A stretch of DNA of 17,994 bases, from contig DKTP01000094.1 of the NCBI GenBank assembly GCA_002473085.1, positions 1 to 17,994 of the forward strand. The letters are read 5' to 3'. Made by a program: the position numbers and the translations under genes. Below the pieces are notes generated by a model. That model saw only the letters and a list, made by a program, of their open reading frames with translations, did not search any database and was not told the DNA's origin. Shown piece by piece: positions 15,848-17,994 of the stretch (position 1 is the first letter of the stretch; every line of letters starts with the position of its first letter). Source of the DNA: Anaerolineales bacterium UBA7227 (GTDB taxonomy: Bacteria; Chloroflexota; Anaerolineae; Anaerolineales; Villigracilaceae).

Positions 15848-16153
15848 ATGAAACGCCTGCGCTGGCACGATCACCTCGCCTTGAATCTCTTCTGGCTGGG
15901 GCTGAACATCCGCAACACCGCGCTCGGCGCGATCTTCATGCTATACCTCGTCGGTCTCTTCGTGCCAGAAGCGACGAAGAACTCCGCGCTGGGCGGGAGG
16001 CGCGCCGCCGCGCCAGCGGCCCGTCCACAAGGAGACCGGCCAGTGTGCGCGGCGGGAAGAAGTAATTGGGATACATCGGTCAGCGCCCTTGAATCTATCC
16101 TTCGGCTGCGAGATGAAGAACAGGTCTCCGCTCAGGACGGCGCGGCCATTTGA
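15848..16153 (+). pseudogene. Truncated MFS-type transporter
   Basis: The first 50 residues (MKRLRWHDHLALNLFWLGLNI and onward to PEATKNSALGG) read like the N-terminus of a major-facilitator transporter: short basic start, then the first membrane helix. After about base 15998 the frame turns into Arg/Ala-rich low-quality sequence with no membrane helices and stops at 16153 inside an octamer repeat; a full member has some 400 or more residues. A TATAAT box and ribosome site are intact, so only the body of the gene was lost. The replacing sequence (15999-16149) contains GC-rich, repeat-like bases and no other recognisable gene on either strand. Confidence 0.6.
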
Positions 16154-16189
16154 CTATAAGGCTATGAGACTATCCGACTATGAGGCTAC
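16150..16189. repeat. Octamer tandem repeat overlapping a stop codon
   Basis: Five consecutive 8-base units with consensus NNG(A/G)CTAT run from 16150 to 16189. The last unit contains the TAG stop (16188-16186, minus strand) of the solute-binding protein, and the first contains most of the TGA ending the MFS remnant. Confidence 0.7.
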
Positions 16190-17571
16190 TTAACCAAATC
16201 CTGCACCGTCCGATCCATGTCCGCCAGGATGCCGGCCGTCTCTCCCGCGGGGACGTTGAAGCGGAAGGTGTAATTGAATCCGTCGCCCAGCACGAGGCGG
16301 ATCAGCCGCCACGACGCGTAGCGCGGCGTCCCCTGCGCGGAGGGGAGCGCCTTCACCGCGCCCACCCACTGCGGATGCGCCGTCGCGTAGTCCGCGACCA
16401 GGTTCAAAGTCAGGGAGCGAAGCGGGAACATGCCGGTCGTCTGCACCCAGCGCGCCTGACGGTCGGGTGAAAGCATCCAGCGGACGAAGAGCCAGGCCGC
16501 CAGTTGCCGCGTCTCGTCCGAGCGCAGGACGATGTACGAGGAGCCGTACACGCTCATCGTCGGTTGTCCGTCGCCGGGGAAGGGGATCACGGTCCACTCG
16601 TCGTTGCGCGAAAGATCGAGGAAGGCGCGCGTCTGCGCGGCGACGTTTTCCAGCCCGCCCGTGACGAACAAAGCGCGGCGGTTGGCGAACTCGTCAATCG
16701 GATCCGCCTCGGCGAGTTGATAGGCGCAATTGTCATCGAACAACGCCTTTACGAATTTCAACGCCTCGACATTTTCGGGACGGAGGAAGCGATAGCCCTC
16801 GCCCTCCAGCGCGCCGCCGCCGAAAGCCGTCAGCCACGAGAGCGCGGTCATCGGGGCGGTGTCCACCAGCCAGCCGCCGTAGGCGTCGTCCTTCGGGTCG
16901 GCGTTGGCGCGGAACGAGGCGTTGGCCGCGCAAGCCTGCTTGCGGAAATCCTCCGCGTCAGCGGGCGGCGCGCTGAACCCAAGTTCACGCGCCCACGTCT
17001 GGTTGTAGAACATGAGGCGGGCCGTCCGCTCGGCGGGCATGCCGAGGCGTTTTTCGCCCATCTGATCCTGCGCCCAAAACACCGGGGAGAAATCCGCCTG
17101 CTCCTCGGCGCTCAGCCCCCACACGGGATTGTCCACGTACGGCGCCAGGTCGGTCACGCCGTTGCGCTCGTCCCAAAACCAGGCCTCCTCGGGCAGGCCG
17201 ATCGTCACGTCGGGCTGCCCCGTCGTGCCGAGCGAATTCGTCACGTTGTTGAACGCCTCGGCATAGTTCGACTGTCCCTGCGTCAGGACGGTGATACCCC
17301 ATTCGTTCGTGGAATTAAAATCCGCGACCTGCGTCTCGAACAGCGAGGCCTCGGGACCGAACCACGGATGCCAGGCCATGATGACGACGCCGCGCAGGGA
17401 CTCCGCGTCCACGCCCAACGCGCTGACGGGGGCGGACGTCGGCGCGGCGGTTGACGGGGGCTTCGCCTCGCGCGTGACTGTGGGCGGGGCCGCCGTTTCG
17501 ACGGCTGGCGCGCAGGCCGCGAGGACCAGGAGGGCGAGAGTCGAGAGGCGGAAGACGAATTTTTTATCCAA
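16186..17571 (-). CDS. ABC-type sugar-binding-like extracellular solute-binding lipoprotein
   Basis: 461 residues from a TTG at 17571. The signal MDKKFVFRLSTLALLVLAAC has the lipobox LAAC (Cys20), followed by a Thr/Pro/Ala linker (21-50). The mature domain has the order and patterns of family 1 extracellular solute-binding proteins (HPWFGPEASLFETQVADFN ... QPDVTIGLPEEAWFWDE ... WTVIPFPGDGQPTMSVYGSSYIVLRSDETRQLAAWLFVRWM), which bind sugars or other solutes for ABC importers. No permease or ATPase gene is adjacent on the visible side. The TTG is preferred to an ATG at 17622 because it yields a proper lipoprotein signal. It overlaps the end of the M50 gene by 8 bases, implying coupling. Confidence 0.87.
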   Translation of the reverse strand: MDKKFVFRLSTLALLVLAACAPAVETAAPPTVTREAKPPSTAAPTSAPVSALGVDAESLRGVVIMAWHPWFGPEASLFETQVADFNSTNEWGITVLTQGQSNYAEAFNNVTNSLGTTGQPDVTIGLPEEAWFWDERNGVTDLAPYVDNPVWGLSAEEQADFSPVFWAQDQMGEKRLGMPAERTARLMFYNQTWARELGFSAPPADAEDFRKQACAANASFRANADPKDDAYGGWLVDTAPMTALSWLTAFGGGALEGEGYRFLRPENVEALKFVKALFDDNCAYQLAEADPIDEFANRRALFVTGGLENVAAQTRAFLDLSRNDEWTVIPFPGDGQPTMSVYGSSYIVLRSDETRQLAAWLFVRWMLSPDRQARWVQTTGMFPLRSLTLNLVADYATAHPQWVGAVKALPSAQGTPRYASWRLIRLVLGDGFNYTFRFNVPAGETAGILADMDRTVQDLVK

Positions 17572-17994
17572 GCAGCACCATCGGGACGGGCGAAAAGACC
17601 AGCGCGAAGAGGAGGATGGCAAACCAGCCGACGGCGCGGCGCGGCGGATCGAGTTCGGTGATCTGGTCGAGCGGTTCGGCGTGGACGCGTCCCAGCCAGA
17701 GTAGGAGCAGCGCCCAGAGCCACCAGGTGCTCCAGACCAGTCCCAGCGCGGCGAGGAGGCCGAGGATGAACGGGTAGGCTTTGCGGATTTTTTCGCCGAA
17801 CAACGCGTAGGTGATGTGTCCGCCGTCGAGCGTGCCGACCGGGATGAGGTTCAGCGCGGTGACGAGCAATCCCGCCCAGCCCGCGAACGCGACGGGGTGG
17901 ATGAACACGTCCGTGCCGCCGAAGGGGACGGGATGCCCGGTGAAGAAGTATTGAAGCCAATATTGGAGGAGGGGCAGTCCGCTGAGCGAGGCGG
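17564..17994 (-). CDS. Site-2-protease-type M50 metallopeptidase, 3' part only
   Basis: The frame is open from the right edge to the TAA at 17564, giving about 142 visible residues (the first partial codon is off the edge). ALNLIPVGTLDGGHI is the NxxPxxxLDGGH motif of S2P/RseP-like M50 proteases, whose aspartate is a zinc ligand. The HExxH motif must lie beyond the window. Four or so membrane helices are visible. Family role: cleaving membrane-spanning proteins within the bilayer, such as anti-sigma factors. The next gene, the solute-binding lipoprotein, starts within its last codons. Confidence 0.87.
   Translation of the reverse strand, partial: ASLSGLPLLQYWLQYFFTGHPVPFGGTDVFIHPVAFAGWAGLLVTALNLIPVGTLDGGHITYALFGEKIRKAYPFILGLLAALGLVWSTWWLWALLLLWLGRVHAEPLDQITELDPPRRAVGWFAILLFALVFSPVPMVLLG

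Noticed and set aside
16504..17454. 316-codon plus-strand frame opposite the solute-binding protein
   Set aside because: Antisense of a recognisable lipoprotein; no ribosome site or domain.

Overview
The window looks like a chromosomal segment of a GC-rich, non-Proteobacterial organism, most likely a member of Chloroflexota (class Anaerolineae). This is inferred from gene content: a C45 acyltransferase, a PD40 propeller protein, a bactofilin-like membrane protein beside an ECF sigma factor, a sugar-type solute-binding lipoprotein, and several families of short degenerate tandem repeats. No rRNA marker is present, so the assignment is an inference. No CRISPR array, rRNA or tRNA was seen.

Layout. 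1-521: the end of a PAP2-family membrane phosphatase/transferase gene. 638-3590 (minus): a PLP-dependent alpha-oxoamine synthase downstream of a SulP anion transporter. 3704-4314 (minus): an AT-rich CopG/PemK-type toxin-antitoxin pair with a perfect inverted repeat over the antitoxin start. 4315-4554: no gene, but repeated palindromic sequence. 4555-7280: divergent housekeeping genes ligA (minus) and nadD (plus), 59 bases apart, each with a TATAAT-like box so close to the start codon that leaderless mRNAs are likely.

7302-11415 is an AT-rich block of about 4.1 kb flanked by a 34-base direct repeat (2 mismatches). The right copy is the authentic 3' end of the C45 acyltransferase gene at 11384-12496. 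The left copy, just after nadD, is an orphan 3' end of the same gene. Between them lie a 150-base MITE-like hairpin, a strong promoter, an IS630-family insertion sequence (7570-8759) that separates this promoter from its gene, and three plus-strand genes for exported proteins (an RseB/LolA-like protein, a small secreted protein of unknown function and a lipoprotein), closed by a bidirectional terminator. The simplest reading is a genomic island inserted into the 3' end of the C45 gene, with the displaced end left beside nadD.

12575-15689 (minus) is a likely operon for envelope sensing: PD40/TolB-like propeller, ECF sigma factor, zinc-type anti-sigma factor and a bactofilin-like membrane protein, ending in a strong terminator. 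A candidate ECF-type promoter lies directly upstream of the sigma gene. 15690-16185 holds a REP-like palindrome and a truncated MFS transporter whose remainder is replaced by repeat-like sequence. 16186-17994 (minus) holds a solute-binding lipoprotein whose start overlaps the end of a site-2-protease-type M50 peptidase that runs off the right edge.

Three patches of degenerate 7- or 8-base tandem repeats touch coding sequence: two supply or contain the stop codon of a gene (oxoamine synthase, solute-binding protein) and one sits inside ligA as an in-frame linker between the helix-hairpin-helix and BRCT domains.
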